Source of the DNA: Trifolium pratense
Lineage: Eukaryota > Streptophyta > Magnoliopsida > Fabales > Fabaceae
Assembly (NCBI RefSeq): GCF_020283565.1
Contig: NC_060060.1
Span: 17,174,001-17,238,000, forward strand
Direction: 5' to 3'
DNA length: 64,000 nucleotides
The notes below the pieces were generated by a model. The model saw only the letters and a list, made by a program, of their open reading frames with translations. It was not told where the DNA came from and did not search any database. Below, piece after piece: positions 34,301-47,200 of this stretch (position 1 is its first letter; every line of letters starts with the position of its first letter). The position numbers were made by a program, and so were the translations under genes.

Positions 34301-35470
34301 TAAAATTAAATTTTTTAGTTCATTTATTTTTATATTTGTTGCAATTTTGGTTCATCTATATATGCCATAAAAATAAACTCGACTATTATTAAATAAAAAT
34401 CTAAAAAAATGCATAAAGAGGCAGTGAGGGCTATGAGGCTTTATTGAGAAAAGAAGGCTATTTATAGATATTATTAGTTGGGTAATGACTAAAAGAATTA
34501 GGGACATGAAAAGCAAACTTACGTAGCAAAGGTTTAACGCATACCAATGCTCACTCATCTTCGTAGGCAGAGCTTAAAAGCATTATTAAAGCTTTGCATG
34601 CATCATCTTTCTATTTGCCCAACATACTCCTAGTGATTCTACTTTTTCTCATGAAAAGGGGAAATTAAGAAAAGAAGAAAATTGAACTTTGTTATACCTT
34701 ACAACCTATGCATGTGTGCACCATTTCATCACTTTGTTTAAGAATTAATAGCTCATATAATTCTTATATTATAAATTATGAAAATAAATACCCTCCTTGT
34801 GTTAAAAAAAAAACTTATAACTAACAATCTCGGATGCTACATATAAATTTTTGACTAATTAAATTACAAAAACTAAGAAATTGAGTTGCTTGCAAAATTA
34901 ATTTTGTTGACGATTAATAATACTATTTTATCATTCATATGAAAGAATTAATTTAATCTTTCTCATGATATTCATTACTAGTTGTAGAAAAAAAATTGAT
35001 AAAGAAGCGATGTGATTGTTGATCCTCCTAGTGTAACTCCTGTGTATTTTGTGGTACTCCGATGGAGTGCCCGGTTATTTGTTCGAAATCTATGACCTAA
35101 TTAATTCTTCTAATGTGGTATATAAATCATCTTTTGCTGGTCAATTAGTGTGAGTGATAGTGTCGCCTCCAGATTTATTTGGTCTTTTCAATATTTTTTA
35201 GTTAGGGGCTAGAGATTGAAAAGAACTAGTCTAGATTTGACTTTAGTTCGACATGTTGTTGTATGGTCCTTCTAATGGCCAATATTATGGGTGTTGCATT
35301 CGACTTTGTTCATGGTGGTGGTGTAATTGTTCTTGGTCTGTGCTTGATTCGGTGGTCTCCCTATCGTTTAACCCAAGCCTTAACCTTTGGAGGGTGTCCA
35401 TGTCTTCTTGCTCGAATCTAGTGCTTCTGGACCTCTACCTTTTTCATGTGCATTGTTTATTTATTTTATG
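31396..35470. other. Gene-poor AT-rich spacer
   Basis: 4 kb with no supported gene. It contains an (ATTA)n microsatellite at about 33563-33588, A-runs at 32821-32838, a possible decayed SINE at 32880-32960 (GAAGTCGAACTCTGATC resembling a B box), and a TTAGCTCAAATGGTAGAAGT A-box-like stretch at 34207. 35000-35230 is less AT-rich, but I recognise no product. Confidence 0.35.
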
Positions 35471-35471
35471 G

Positions 35472-35600
35472 TAAGAAGCTCAAATGGTAAAAAACTACAT
35501 AGACATCTGATATGTTGAGGCGCGAGTTTGAACCGGCGATTATTCATTTTTCTACACTTAATATGTATTTGAGCTTCATGATTTAGCCTTTTTGAAACAA
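35472..35600 (+). mobile_element. tRNA-derived SINE (decayed)
   Basis: A-box-like AAGCTCAAATGGTAAAA is followed ~40 bp later by the B-box-like GCGAGTTTGAACCGGCG, the spacing of a pol III promoter. The 3' limit is uncertain. Confidence 0.5.
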
Positions 35601-36378
35601 GGAAAAATGTCAAGAGGATTTTATATTTCATGACCGTTGAGCGTTGACTGATCACTCATTTTGATCGAAAATATAAAAAACGACATAAAGAATATTAGAC
35701 CAAATTATCAATTTTTTTGGTTAAGAACAAATATATCAATTTTAATTGATCCTATTTTTTCTTTTTAATATTTAGAACGGAATTGAGGGAAAATATTATA
35801 TAGGAAAATGGTAAACAGTGCTCTCAATTTTATATGTCCAAGTCTTTGTAATGGTTAATTATGCGGTGGTTGAGATTACCAAATACTCTATTGGTTTACT
35901 ATAAATATGCTGTCTTTGAATTTGATAAAGATATAATCCATTTACATATAATCAAATGCTTTTGTCATATGTACATGACCAAATCTCAGAACGATAGGTT
36001 AACTAAACTTGAACATGAATGGTACTAGTAATAATTACCTCTTATTCTGTAACTAACTAAATTTAGATGCTAATCACTCAAAGAAAATGATTTGGAAGAC
36101 ATATAAACCAATTAATCTTATAATAAGTGTTATTTGTATTAAATTTAGGCTCAAAAAGTGAGTTCAACTTTCACTTATTTTAGAAAGCATGTTGGTCATT
36201 CAAGCAATTTAGAAAAGAATATAGGTATATCGGACCTGAACATCATTATTTACCAATTATTTATCAAACAAAAAGTAGTCAAACCTACATATATAGGACC
36301 TACTATAGGTTCGCCCCTCGATCAAAATCAAATGATCAAACAATCAAAGTTAATTATGTTGATTACTACTTTATTATT
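35601..36378. other. Spacer, nothing recognised
   Basis: AT-rich; the ORF at 36158-36469 has no family and runs into the solo LTR. Confidence 0.3.
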
Positions 36379-36614
36379 TGTTGAGTATGGTTCATATATG
36401 CATCGGGAAGAGGCTGGGTTCGACATTCTCTTGTTATTATATATACCGCTTGTAACACTGAAACCCTAATTCATTCTTTCATCTAATAGAAACGAGCTGT
36501 AGCGAATTCTGCAGCCGGAGACGTACCTAAGGGGAACTCCGTTATCAAACTTCTTGTGTTCTTATTGTTTGCAATTTCGTTATTATTACCTTCTGTTACT
36601 ATTTGTGCACAACA
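36379..36614 (+). mobile_element. Solo LTR (236 bp, TSD TTATT)
   Basis: TGTTGAGTATGG...GTGCACAACA, flanked by TTATT at 36374-36378 and 36615-36619. It contains a TATA box (TTATATATA at about 36434-36442). No internal region remains, as expected from recombination between LTRs. A second copy, lacking 79 bp, is at 55479-55635. Confidence 0.85.
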
Positions 36615-36703
36615 TTATTCAAACAAATTTTCTTCATTATTGACAAACGATTGTCTTTTTTTTATAAGCAAAATAATATTAAAGGAGTACAAGGGGTATT
36701 CTA

Positions 36704-37226
36704 ACCTATGTACGTTAAGATTTTGGGTTAAGGTGTGATGTTCAACTCACTTGTGAAGTTGTTATTAAGCTCAATATGGATGATCCACCTGGTTGTCCGC
36801 TCGTGATGACCCAACAATGGTATCAGAGCCGATGGTTCGACGAAGGGTAATTCAACTGGCTTCTTATATCGAAAGTCTTCCTGACAAAGGTGGTCAGGCG
36901 GCGGGTCCCATTGAGCAGTGTGGCTAACAACGGTACAAGTATAGGATGAAAAGAAAGCTTCAGCTTGATGGGGAGTATAAAAAATTGAATGACTTACACT
37001 TGAGAGGGAGATTGTTGTGTCAAGTGTGAGTTAAGTCTCACATTGCTTAGAAAATTGGAGGTTGAACACTTTATAAGTGAGATGACCCATAAACCTAATG
37101 TCTTAAGGTTTTTGGTTAAAGTGTAGTGTCCAACTCACTTGTAGAGTTGTTGTCAAAAAAATTCAATTATAGAGTTGTTGTCGAACCCAATGTATGATTC
37201 TCCGGCTGCCTCCTCGTGACCCAACA
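36704..37226 (+). mobile_element. TRIM (miniature LTR retrotransposon), 5' truncated
   Basis: The end of a 5' LTR (…GTGATGACCCAACA, to 36816) is followed by the primer-binding site TGGTATCAGAGC (36818-36829; tRNA-iMet type), a ~180-bp non-coding interior, the polypurine tract CTTGAGAGGGAGAT (36999-37012) and a 214-bp 3' LTR, TGTTGTGTCAAG...CCCAACA (37013-37226). The first half of the 5' LTR is missing. No ORF. Confidence 0.8.
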
Positions 37227-37922
37227 TTTTGTCCCTATAAAAAGAAATCAGATGTTTTCATTGTACAATTTTTTTTTGTTTTGTATAAATTAGTCAAAGA
37301 CTAAAAACAAAACAGAAATTTTTTTAGGGATGAAAGTAATTTTTTTCATAAGAATGAAAATTAAAATTCGAAAAACATATTTAGCCAATTTTTTTTACAG
37401 AATTTCAACTTTGCTTTTAAAATTCTGAAATAAGTGTAGCGGTTTTTAATTTTTTTATACTCCAAAATTTTGGGTCAAATACACTCTTGATATATAACAT
37501 ACAAATTTGATGATATCATGGATTTTGGGTTCAACATCGCATGCTTAAGCTTACAACATATACTAGTTATTCTATAGCTACGCAAGACTAACTTATCCAT
37601 ATGTGGTGAAGCTCTATTACTTTCCTCAACGACATAAAAACGTAATGATTGACATAAATATAAAATGATTATACTAAACTTAGTTGCAATTAAGAGACAA
37701 TGGTCACTTTGTAACTAGTTGAATTTGCTATTTATGTACATGTAATTCATTCATTAATTGTTATTGTACACTAGTAGTAGTTTAATAGGACCAAGATACA
37801 CGCATACATCGATATTGTGTGTAAGCTAACTCCAGCTTGACGTCATACACTCTGTTTGGTAAACAGAGATTATCATACGTATAGGTGTAGATGTATAATT
37901 GTGTCTAATATGAATACTAATA
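37227..37922. other. Spacer, nothing recognised
   Basis: AT-rich, no ORF or repeat identified. Confidence 0.3.
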
Positions 37923-38643
37923 CTCCCTCCGGTCACTATTATCATACGACGAGTGAGAAGTGCACCCCTTACTTGTTGGGTCCGATAGGGTGTGATGAGA
38001 CTGTTTATCAGACTCTTTGAAGCTCTGGCTGAGCGGTCTTTCTCGGGGTGTTTTATTTTCGAGTCAGCTTCTCTTTTTTCTTCGGGACACGTATTTGGTG
38101 AGTCTTGATGGTCTTAGACTTCTTTGTGATGAGATATCTAGGGATCTTGCTCTTCTTTGTTTTTTGCGTTTGGTGCGTACTTCTGGGATTCCTTTGTTGT
38201 ACTACTACTCCCTCCGTACCACAATATATGTCACTTTGGGAAAAAAATTGTACCACAATATATGTCGTTTTATATTACCAATGAAGCATTTAATGTTATT
38301 TTTCCTATTATATCCTTAACTATTTATTACTATCTCTTCTTTCAATTCTTCAATTTATTTTTTCCATACCATAAATGAAAGACAATTTTGTAAATCAACT
38401 CATAATATCTATTTTCTATACAACATTAATTATTTTTCTTAATATGTGTAAAAGTGTCCAAGCGACATATATTGTAGTACAGAGAGAGTATAACTTATGT
38501 CCTTCTTTGTTAGGACTATTATAAACAAAAATTTATTTTTTAGGTTCATTGAAAAGTATTTAATTTATAATACAGTCAGATACATCAATTTTTCAATGAA
38601 CCTAAAAAGTGATTTTTTTGCTTATAATAGTGATCGAAGGAAG
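37923..38643. mobile_element. Stowaway-like MITE split by a nested insertion
   Basis: Outer ends CTCCCTCCGGTCACTATTAT and ATAATAGTGATCGAAGGAAG are inverted repeats flanked by TA (37921-37922, 38644-38645). The MITE is interrupted by 37943-38514, bracketed by the 8-bp repeat ACTATTAT (37935-37942, 38515-38522). The inserted DNA carries a second MITE. Confidence 0.75.
38208..38488. mobile_element. Stowaway-like MITE (nested, TA TSD)
   Basis: Ends CTCCCTCCGTACCACAATAT and the complement of ATATATTGTAGTACAGAGAG, flanked by TA (38206-38207, 38489-38490). It lies inside the insertion that splits the outer MITE. Confidence 0.75.
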
Positions 38644-38645
38644 TA

Positions 38646-39785
38646 CGATCATAACTTATACGACCATAGCTTCTAAATTCTACTCTGAAAATAAGTATGC
38701 TTGTTGAGATATTGACTCACAAAAAGTCAACAAGTTCCTATAAGTATATAATTTATCCCATTAATTACAATTGATTTTAGGTTAATAAATTCGTATTCCC
38801 CATCTAATGAACTAAGATGAGTTCTGAAAGAATATTAGAAAATATATTTGATATATGATTTTCATCGATTATAAATTATTTTGAGCAAATAAATGTATAC
38901 TTGTTTATAGCCAAGTATGGCGATTATTATCAATTGAAGAATTAGTTTTTCCATTATTAGCTCGAAGAGAATCGACATGTACAGTTGAAAATGTGAACAA
39001 AAAATTCAAATGAATGATCTAAAATAAATTATTATTATTATTTTATCTTGATCCTCGAATAAATCAATATGAATCAAAAGTTCAAAAGATAACTTATTTA
39101 AAAATTACACAACTCATTGTAAAAAAAATATTAAAATTACCACATGCGGTTGATATTTCAATTATTATTATTTCATCTTGATCCTCAAATAAATCAATAT
39201 GAATCAAAAGTTCAAAAGATATCTCATTTGAAAATTACACAACTCATTGTAAAAAAAAAATAAAAAATTACCACATGCGGTTGATGTTTCAATTAAAATA
39301 AATAACCCTCATGAACAATCTAATATTGCAAATAAGTCTCGACCATACTCGAATTATGGTAGTTAAATATTCAAGTATAAATATTCTCAAAAAAGAAAAA
39401 GATCTAAAAAGAAAGATGACTCCAGTGAGGATATTAAAATTCTAAAAGAGTGTTTGACATAATTGATTTTTTAATTCTAGAAGAACTTATATATGAGTTT
39501 TCGCATGAAAACAGGGCCGACCAAATACTAAAGAGAATAATAAAAAATATTGATAAGTTAAGTAATTTTTTTTTGGTACAAATAAGTTAAGTAATTTTTA
39601 CCCTTACTTTATAAATAAAGAGAAAAATTCATTTAATAGATACTTTTATTTTTGTAAGGGTATAAATGGTAAAACATCATTAATTGCACTTTAATTTTTC
39701 AAAAAAAACTAAAATTTTAGAACAAAAGTAAATGGCTAAAAGGACCAAAATTTTGGGACGACAGAGTAGTATTAATTAGTTTCAC
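38646..39785. other. Spacer with 130-bp tandem duplication
   Basis: 39031-39160 and 39161-39294 are near-identical head-to-tail units sharing TATGAATCAAAAGTTCAAAA and CCACATGCGGTTGAT. No gene seen. Confidence 0.6.
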
Positions 39786-39937
39786 ACTCCCTATGGTCTT
39801 TTATATAAGAAAATTTTTACTTTTTAGATTTATGAAATGATTGATGTATCTGGTTAATTTTTTAGATTAAATACATCAATCATTCTATGAATCTACAAAA
39901 TAAACTTTTTCTTATATATCGGATCGAAAGAGAATGA
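39786..39937. mobile_element. MITE (CACTCCCTATGG ends)
   Basis: Inverted halves ATACATCAATCATT/AATGATTGATGTAT and TATATAAGAAAA/TTTTCTTATATA fold back around a short loop. Ends are diverged and the TSD is unclear. Confidence 0.5.
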
Positions 39938-40187
39938 TGTGAAATATTTTTTATACATAGTCATAGTTGTTAAAATTTTTACTTTTTGTAGAGGTCAATC
40001 TTTGTGCAATTTGCTTCCGTATGAAAAATTAAAGTTAACAATATTTCGCGGCCCAAAATTTCCCAAGGACCACAATGATTTATGAGTTTGTCACAATGAT
40101 TTATTATTCCATGAATTTGATTAATCACTGCCGCGCTTTTGTTTCCTAGGGTGCGTGTATTGTCATTTTTTTAAAATAATTTTTATA

Positions 40188-40577
40188 GAGGAGAGATCCG
40201 TTGACTCCAGGAGTAAGTCTTCATTGACTTACTTCGCTTAATAACTCAATATCGGCATTATATTTCTTCAATCCAACCGTTGAATTCAAAGATCTCATTG
40301 AGTAGATCAACTCCACAAATTTTTATAAAAATTCAAAACTGTTTGATACTTTTTAACTTCAATTGAACGTACGACAAACTTTTAAAAAAACCGTTGAATT
40401 TCAATAGTCTGAATACATAACTAAATTTTTTGAATTTTTATAAAAATTTGTAGAGTTGATCTACTCAATGAGATATTTGAATTCAACGGTTGGATTGAAG
40501 AAATATAATGCCAATATCGAGTTATTAAGCGGAGTAAGTCAATGGAGACTTACTCCTGAGTCAACGGATCCCTCCTC
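40188..40577. mobile_element. Mutator-type foldback MITE (390 bp, 9-bp TSD)
   Basis: Flanked by ATTTTTATA at 40179-40187 and 40578-40586. Termini GAGGAGAGATCCGTTGACTC and GAGTCAACGGATCCCTCCTC are inverted; inner parts (CAACCGTTGAATTC, TAATAACTCAATAT) also pair, so the element is a near-complete hairpin. Confidence 0.85.
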
Positions 40578-40586
40578 ATTTTTATA

Positions 40587-41035
40587 ATATATCATTTTGT
40601 GTTAAAAGTTTTTTAACAAAGACTTTTTTTTTTTAATAAAAGTTTTCGGTAAAAAATCGGTTTAAATAACTTCTGTCGTTTTAAGTATTTCATCATTTTT
40701 TTAAAAAAAAATTGAATCATAAAATTTCAAAAATATCTCTAAAAAAGAAGCTATTTCAAATAGGTTTTCATAAAAATCATTTTTTTCAGAGACAACTTAT
40801 TGAAAAAATTGTGATTTTTATTAAGTTAAAATTTTTAACATGAGTATTTAAGTTATTGAATGTCAAAAAACTTTAGGAGGACGAACCCGGACCCAAAAAG
40901 CTTTGATGATTTGAAATTTATGTATAGGAATTGAATCCATAGTACTAGTGCAATTGTCGTCAATAAATACAATTTAACGCCGCTTGAAACCTGACTCTAC
41001 GATCATTAAAATCGAGCCTGATTCCTTAAATGAGT
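40587..41035. other. Spacer, nothing recognised
   Basis: AT-rich, no ORF. Confidence 0.3.
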
Positions 41036-42747
41036 ATGCTAGTGTCACACCCACTAACACACTCTTTTTAACACACTACTTTTTATTGATCCACATCATC
41101 AATTTTTTTAAAGCACTTACTTGCTACCTGTTGATGGTGGAAAATGTGAGATTGTTTTATTTTTTTTTTATTATTTGGTTACATTCATTCATCCTATCAC
41201 ACCTTTGCATTCTCTCACCGTAACTGTTCATCTTCTTTTACATTCTCCACTGAATTTTTTTTCTTCCATCTTCTTCCACACACTCTGCAAAATTCCAATG
41301 TTAAAATATAGAAAGCTACTTTTCAATCCTATAGAAATTCTTGATGCTTTAATCCTTTGGTACATGGTTTCACAGGATAGATGCTTTGACATTGAAATTA
41401 AGCACTTCCTTTATCAAACAGAATTCGCAGAAACACTTGGACAAAATTAAACACATAAAGAAACAAACTCTACTACAGAACAAAATCTAATCCTACAACT
41501 TAAAACTCAACTCCAAAAATCTGAAGCCACAAAGACAAGAAATTGAATCTACCATCTTTCAGATGAACAATGTTATCAAAGAGCATCAATAGCAAATTGG
41601 TAACAAGAATTCTTAAATCAATTCAGCATCTGGATAATAATATCCATTGTAATACCCATCTCATCTCAATTTGTCTAAAGAGAAAGAACCTAAAAATCAA
41701 TTAAGTTCGCATGAAATTTCAAAGACGGCGACGAGGTTGCAACCGTAACGATTGTGTAAAACATCTTCGCATAGAATAGAGCTTGGTGCAGACGGAGAGA
41801 AGAACACGACGGAGGAGTAGTGGAGGAGCGAATTACAGAGAACGAAATTGATTTTTCTTTCTCTTTCTTTGTCTCTACAACAGGCTGAACCGGTTACCAG
41901 GTGAGTGTTTTAAAAAATGTGATGATGTGGACGAATAGAAAGTAGTGTGTTCAATAATTATGCAGCGTCAAATTTAATCTTTGATTTGCTGCAGCAACTC
42001 TCTAATGAGGATGCTTCACTCATGGCATGTGTTATTTGGAGTATTTGGAAGCAAAGGAACAACCGTATTTGGAACAATGTGATTGACGCACAAAACTTTG
42101 TCTTTTCACGAGCTGCTGCCTTGATTAATGAATGGTGCGCTGTGCAGCAGGCTAGACCTGATGTGATGGGGCAGCGTACGACTACTGAGATTAAATGGAC
42201 CAAGCCGGCCAATGGGCGAGTGAAATGTAATATTGATGCCTCGTTTTCATCGCATAATAATAGAGTTGGGATATGTGTTTGTATTCGAGATGAGAAAGGC
42301 GCTTATATGTTAGCGAAGCTTGATCAATTCTCACCAATTTGTGATGTTCGTGTCGGCGAAGCTCTTGGCTTCTTGTCAGCGCTATCTTGGGTTCATGAAT
42401 TAAACTTAGGACCGGTGGATTTTGAACTTGACTCGAAGTTGGTGATAGATGGTTTCCATTCTAATAATCATGATGTTACCGAGTTTGGAGAAATCATCTC
42501 ACATTGTAGAAGACTGTTTAACGCTTTTTATGTTAACTCTAGTGTTGAGTTTATTAGGAGGCAAGCAAATGAGGTTGCTCATAGTTTAGCTAAAGCGGCC
42601 ACATGTGTAGCTAGTCCCCAATTATTGGTTGACAAACCAAATTGTATTGAACACTTATTGATTAATGAAATGCTATGAACTAGTTGTTTTCAAAAAAAAG
42701 AAAGTAGTGTGTTAAAAAGAGTGTGTTAGTGGGTGTGACACTAGCAT
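41036..42747. mobile_element. TIR element (GTGTCACACCCACTAACACA ends) hosting a LINE insertion
   Basis: The left end ATGCTAGTGTCACACCCACT continues through AACACACTCTTTTTAACACA. Its exact complement ends at 42747. The right TIR is split: its inner part (AAAGTAGTGTGTT) is duplicated on both sides of a LINE at 41952-42699. Without the LINE the element is about 950 bp. It has no transposase. The flanks show TA on both sides of GTGTCAC; no longer TSD found. Confidence 0.75.
41952..42699 (+). pseudogene. 5'-truncated LINE with RNase H domain
   Basis: The ORF is open from the left junction to 42678 (about 242 aa), with no ATG of its own near the start. Residues about 85-225 form an RNase H fold of the plant LINE/RVT_3 type: CNIDASFSS (first Asp), RVGEALGFLSAL (Glu), FELDSKLVIDG (Asp) and the C-terminal RQANEVAHSLAK helix, which has His where some relatives have Asp. 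In full-length LINEs this domain follows RT and degrades RNA in RNA:DNA hybrids. The insertion ends in a short A8 tail (42692-42699) and is bracketed by a 14-bp TSD, GAAAGTAGTGTGTT (41938-41951, 42700-42713), so it is a classic target-primed, 5'-truncated copy. The open frame suggests it is young. Confidence 0.85.
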
Positions 42748-43835
<1,088 letters not shown>

Positions 43836-44109
43836 GTCACTCAAGTGTCATTTTCTCACATATACTTCACACAAAAGAAACAGCCATTCACTTCACATAC
43901 CTTGTCATTTCTTCTCTTTCTTTCTCTCTCTCTCTGAAATTTTCTCTCAATCTTAAATCTCATCACCTCTGCAACTACTCCATCAACTTGATTGAATGCT
44001 AGAAACTCCATCACACACACAAAAATACACACCTTCAGAATATCCAATCAATTATTAATTACACCCCCCATCTTGCAGTCTCTAACCTAGCTAACCTTCC
44101 AACTGTCTC

Positions 44110-44118
44110 TATATATAA
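44110..44118 (+). promoter_or_regulatory. TATA box of KAN2
   Basis: TATATATAA, 159 bp upstream of the ATG and downstream of the CT tract; implies a 5' UTR of about 130 bp. Confidence 0.6.
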
Positions 44119-44276
44119 TTTTTTCCAACCCATCCAAATTTTTCATATCATTATTATTATATTCCATTCCACACAAGTCAAGAAAAAGAATTGTTGATAC
44201 AATTCCAAATCAAAAGCACAAAAAAAATTGTTGTTTTTTTGTGGAGGTGTAGATAGCAAAAAAAAGAAGAAAAGAA

Positions 44277-47200
44277 ATGGAGCTATTTCCAGCACAACCA
44301 GATTTATCTTTGCAAATTAGTCCTCCAAACACAAAACCAACAACAACAACAAATTGGAAAAGAACAACAACAGAAGAAGAAATGGATTTGGGGTTTTGGA
44401 AAAGAGCTTTAGATTCTAGAAACTCTTTATCATCATCAAGAAATGATAACTCTTTTGACCTTTCTCTTTCAAATCCAACAAGGTCTTTAGATTCACACAA
44501 CAACAACAACACTTCTTCAAATAATCTCATTCATCATAATCACTTTCAAAATAGTGTTAGTAATAATCATAATGCAAACAACCCTTTTCAATCTTTTCAA
44601 CAAAATCATTACTTTCAACACCCCCAACCACTCTTTCAACACCACCAGCTACAAAATCAACAACATCAAAGCTTAAGTCAAGAACTTGGTTTTCTTAGAC
44701 CTATTAGAGGAATTCCTGTTTATCAAAACCCTCCTCCTTTGTCATTTCCTCAACTTCATAATCATAATCATAATCATAATCTTAATCATCATCTTAATCA
44801 TGTTTTAGATGGTTCTACTACTACTAATACTACTACACCTTCTTCTATTTCTAACACAAACACAAGTTCAAGCCCTTTTCAATCTCAAGCTTTGATGAGG
44901 TCAAGATTCTTGTCAAGATTTCCAGCAAAAAGAAGCATGAGAGCTCCAAGGATGCGTTGGACAACGACACTTCATGCTCGATTTGTTCATGCTGTTGAGC
45001 TCTTAGGTGGCCATGAAAGTATGCTTCATCTTCAATTTCCATATTTCTAAACAAAAAATCAATTTTTATTTTTATATTATTTTTTTGGTTAATTTTCCAT
45101 AATCCCCTTTTAATTCTAGCTTACACCCTTTTTTTTAAACTTTCTTTAACATGAAAATTCAACAAGACAAAGAAGAAAAAGGGTGAAACATGAAAGTGAA
45201 TTTTTGCCTTTTTTTTAGTTAATCATAAAAAAATAATATAATAAATTAGATTTTTCTCAAACTAATTGATCTTTTTTTTCTATGATACTTTCAATATTAT
45301 AGGGGCTACTCCAAAATCAGTTCTTGAGCTAATGGATGTTAAGGATCTTACATTAGCACATGTTAAGTCTCATTTACAGGTAACCTTAATCTTTCAGTCT
45401 TAATTGCATTTTGTTTATAATTAAATAATGTTCTTTTTGAATAAATAATTATTTAATCAAATAATTAAATAATGTTTGAGCTTTGAGCTAATAGTCCTTT
45501 CTCCGTGACAAAATATAAGTAAAATTCATCTTTTCAATTTTATTGTATAATTTATGTATCTGGTCTATAATATAAATCAGATAAATTAATTATGCAATAA
45601 ACCTAAACAGATAAATTTTGCTTATATTTTATCACAGGGATGGTAGTAATTGTTAATTTTTCATTGTTAAATTCTTGAGTCAGAATGAAGATGGTACGAT
45701 TCTGATTGGGATTTTAATGATGTTTAAGCATATAGGCTACATTATACATTAGAGGAAGCAATTAAGTGATGTATATTAATTTCAAATTCCAATGGTTTCC
45801 TTAGAAAGGGTTATCTCAATCAAATACTTTGTGCTTCTTTTTTCTATTAGATCTGCTGCCTCTCTCTGCTTCTTCTGCAACCTAATAAACAGCTTTTTGC
45901 TTTGAAGATTGAACCATTCAAGTTAAAAGAATAAAAAATCTAGAAAGAGAAAGTGTAAATAAAAAAGTACTTATCGATTTCTGAAAACAAGTAGGACAAA
46001 GCCCCATGAATCTCTCACCCCAAGCCGAGACAAACAACCTCATAGTTCTGTCCATGACATTAATGAAATTAAATAATTATAGTATATTTTTTACAATAAA
46101 AATAATACATTATATGCATATTTTCTTATAAACAAATGTTACTATTAGTAGTGTTTAGAATGGTTATGTTAATACTAAGTGATTGATGTACAGTTTGTAT
46201 AAGTTTCGTAAATTATTGGGTAAAGAGTTCAATTTTTACTTATAAAAGATGTAGACAAAGTTTGAATCCTTGACTTTTTTGTCAAACTCTTTTGGACGAC
46301 TCATCACTTCAACCCTTCTCAAGAAAATAAGGAACGTACTTCATTCGTAATAAAATATAAACAAAATTCATTTTTGTAAGTTATTGTATAATTATTGTAT
46401 CTATCTGATTTATATCTGATTTATAATATAAACCATATATATTAATTGTACAATGAAATTAAAAAATAAATTTTGTTTGGAAGGGAGTAAACATATAAGG
46501 AAAATAACTTGAGGTAAAAAGAAAAGAATATTTTTTGATAAGTTAATAGTAGTAGTATTATACTATGCATGTACTTACCAAACACCATCATTTCTCAATG
46601 ATCTCTTCCTGGGATATGGGCTTCTTTATTTTTCTCTTTCTTTACCTTGGCAGCTTTAACCATGGTTAGTCACAGGCTTCCATGCATATGCATATATTAT
46701 ATACTAACCATAACCATAAATGCTTTTGTATTAGATCTTGTACTCTATTGCATATATCAATTTAATACTACTTACAAGTAACAACTTTCCTTGGAAGACA
46801 TTAATTTCTTATTCTAGCTCTAAACAAGCTTCAGTTCATTTTCTACTTTCATGTATTACTAATAGTATCATTTTTTTTTTCAATTTTTCTAATATATTTT
46901 ATCCTATGGATTTTAAATCCAGATGTATCGAACGGTGAAAACTACAGATAGAGTTGGAGCTACATCAGGTTAGTGTAAATTTTCATCAAGTATCTTGGAA
47001 GATTAAGCCAGGAATTTTTTACATATTAAGAGCTAATTAACTTCCTTTTCTCTTAATCCATGTTTAGGGCAATCAGATGTATATGATAATGGATCATCTG
47101 GAGATAATTCTGATGACATAATGTTTGACATCAACTCTTCAAGAAGATCATCTGATTTATCCATTAAACAGCAAGGAAGATCAAGTGTTAATCAAGATAA

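Noticed and set aside
37013..37226. Cassandra-type TRIM (5S rRNA in LTR)
   Set aside because: I looked for 5S-like internal promoter sequence in the LTR and found none.
38017..38378. ORFs in the nested insertion
   Set aside because: The 100-aa ORF runs into a MITE and has no recognisable domain; a captured gene cannot be shown by reading.
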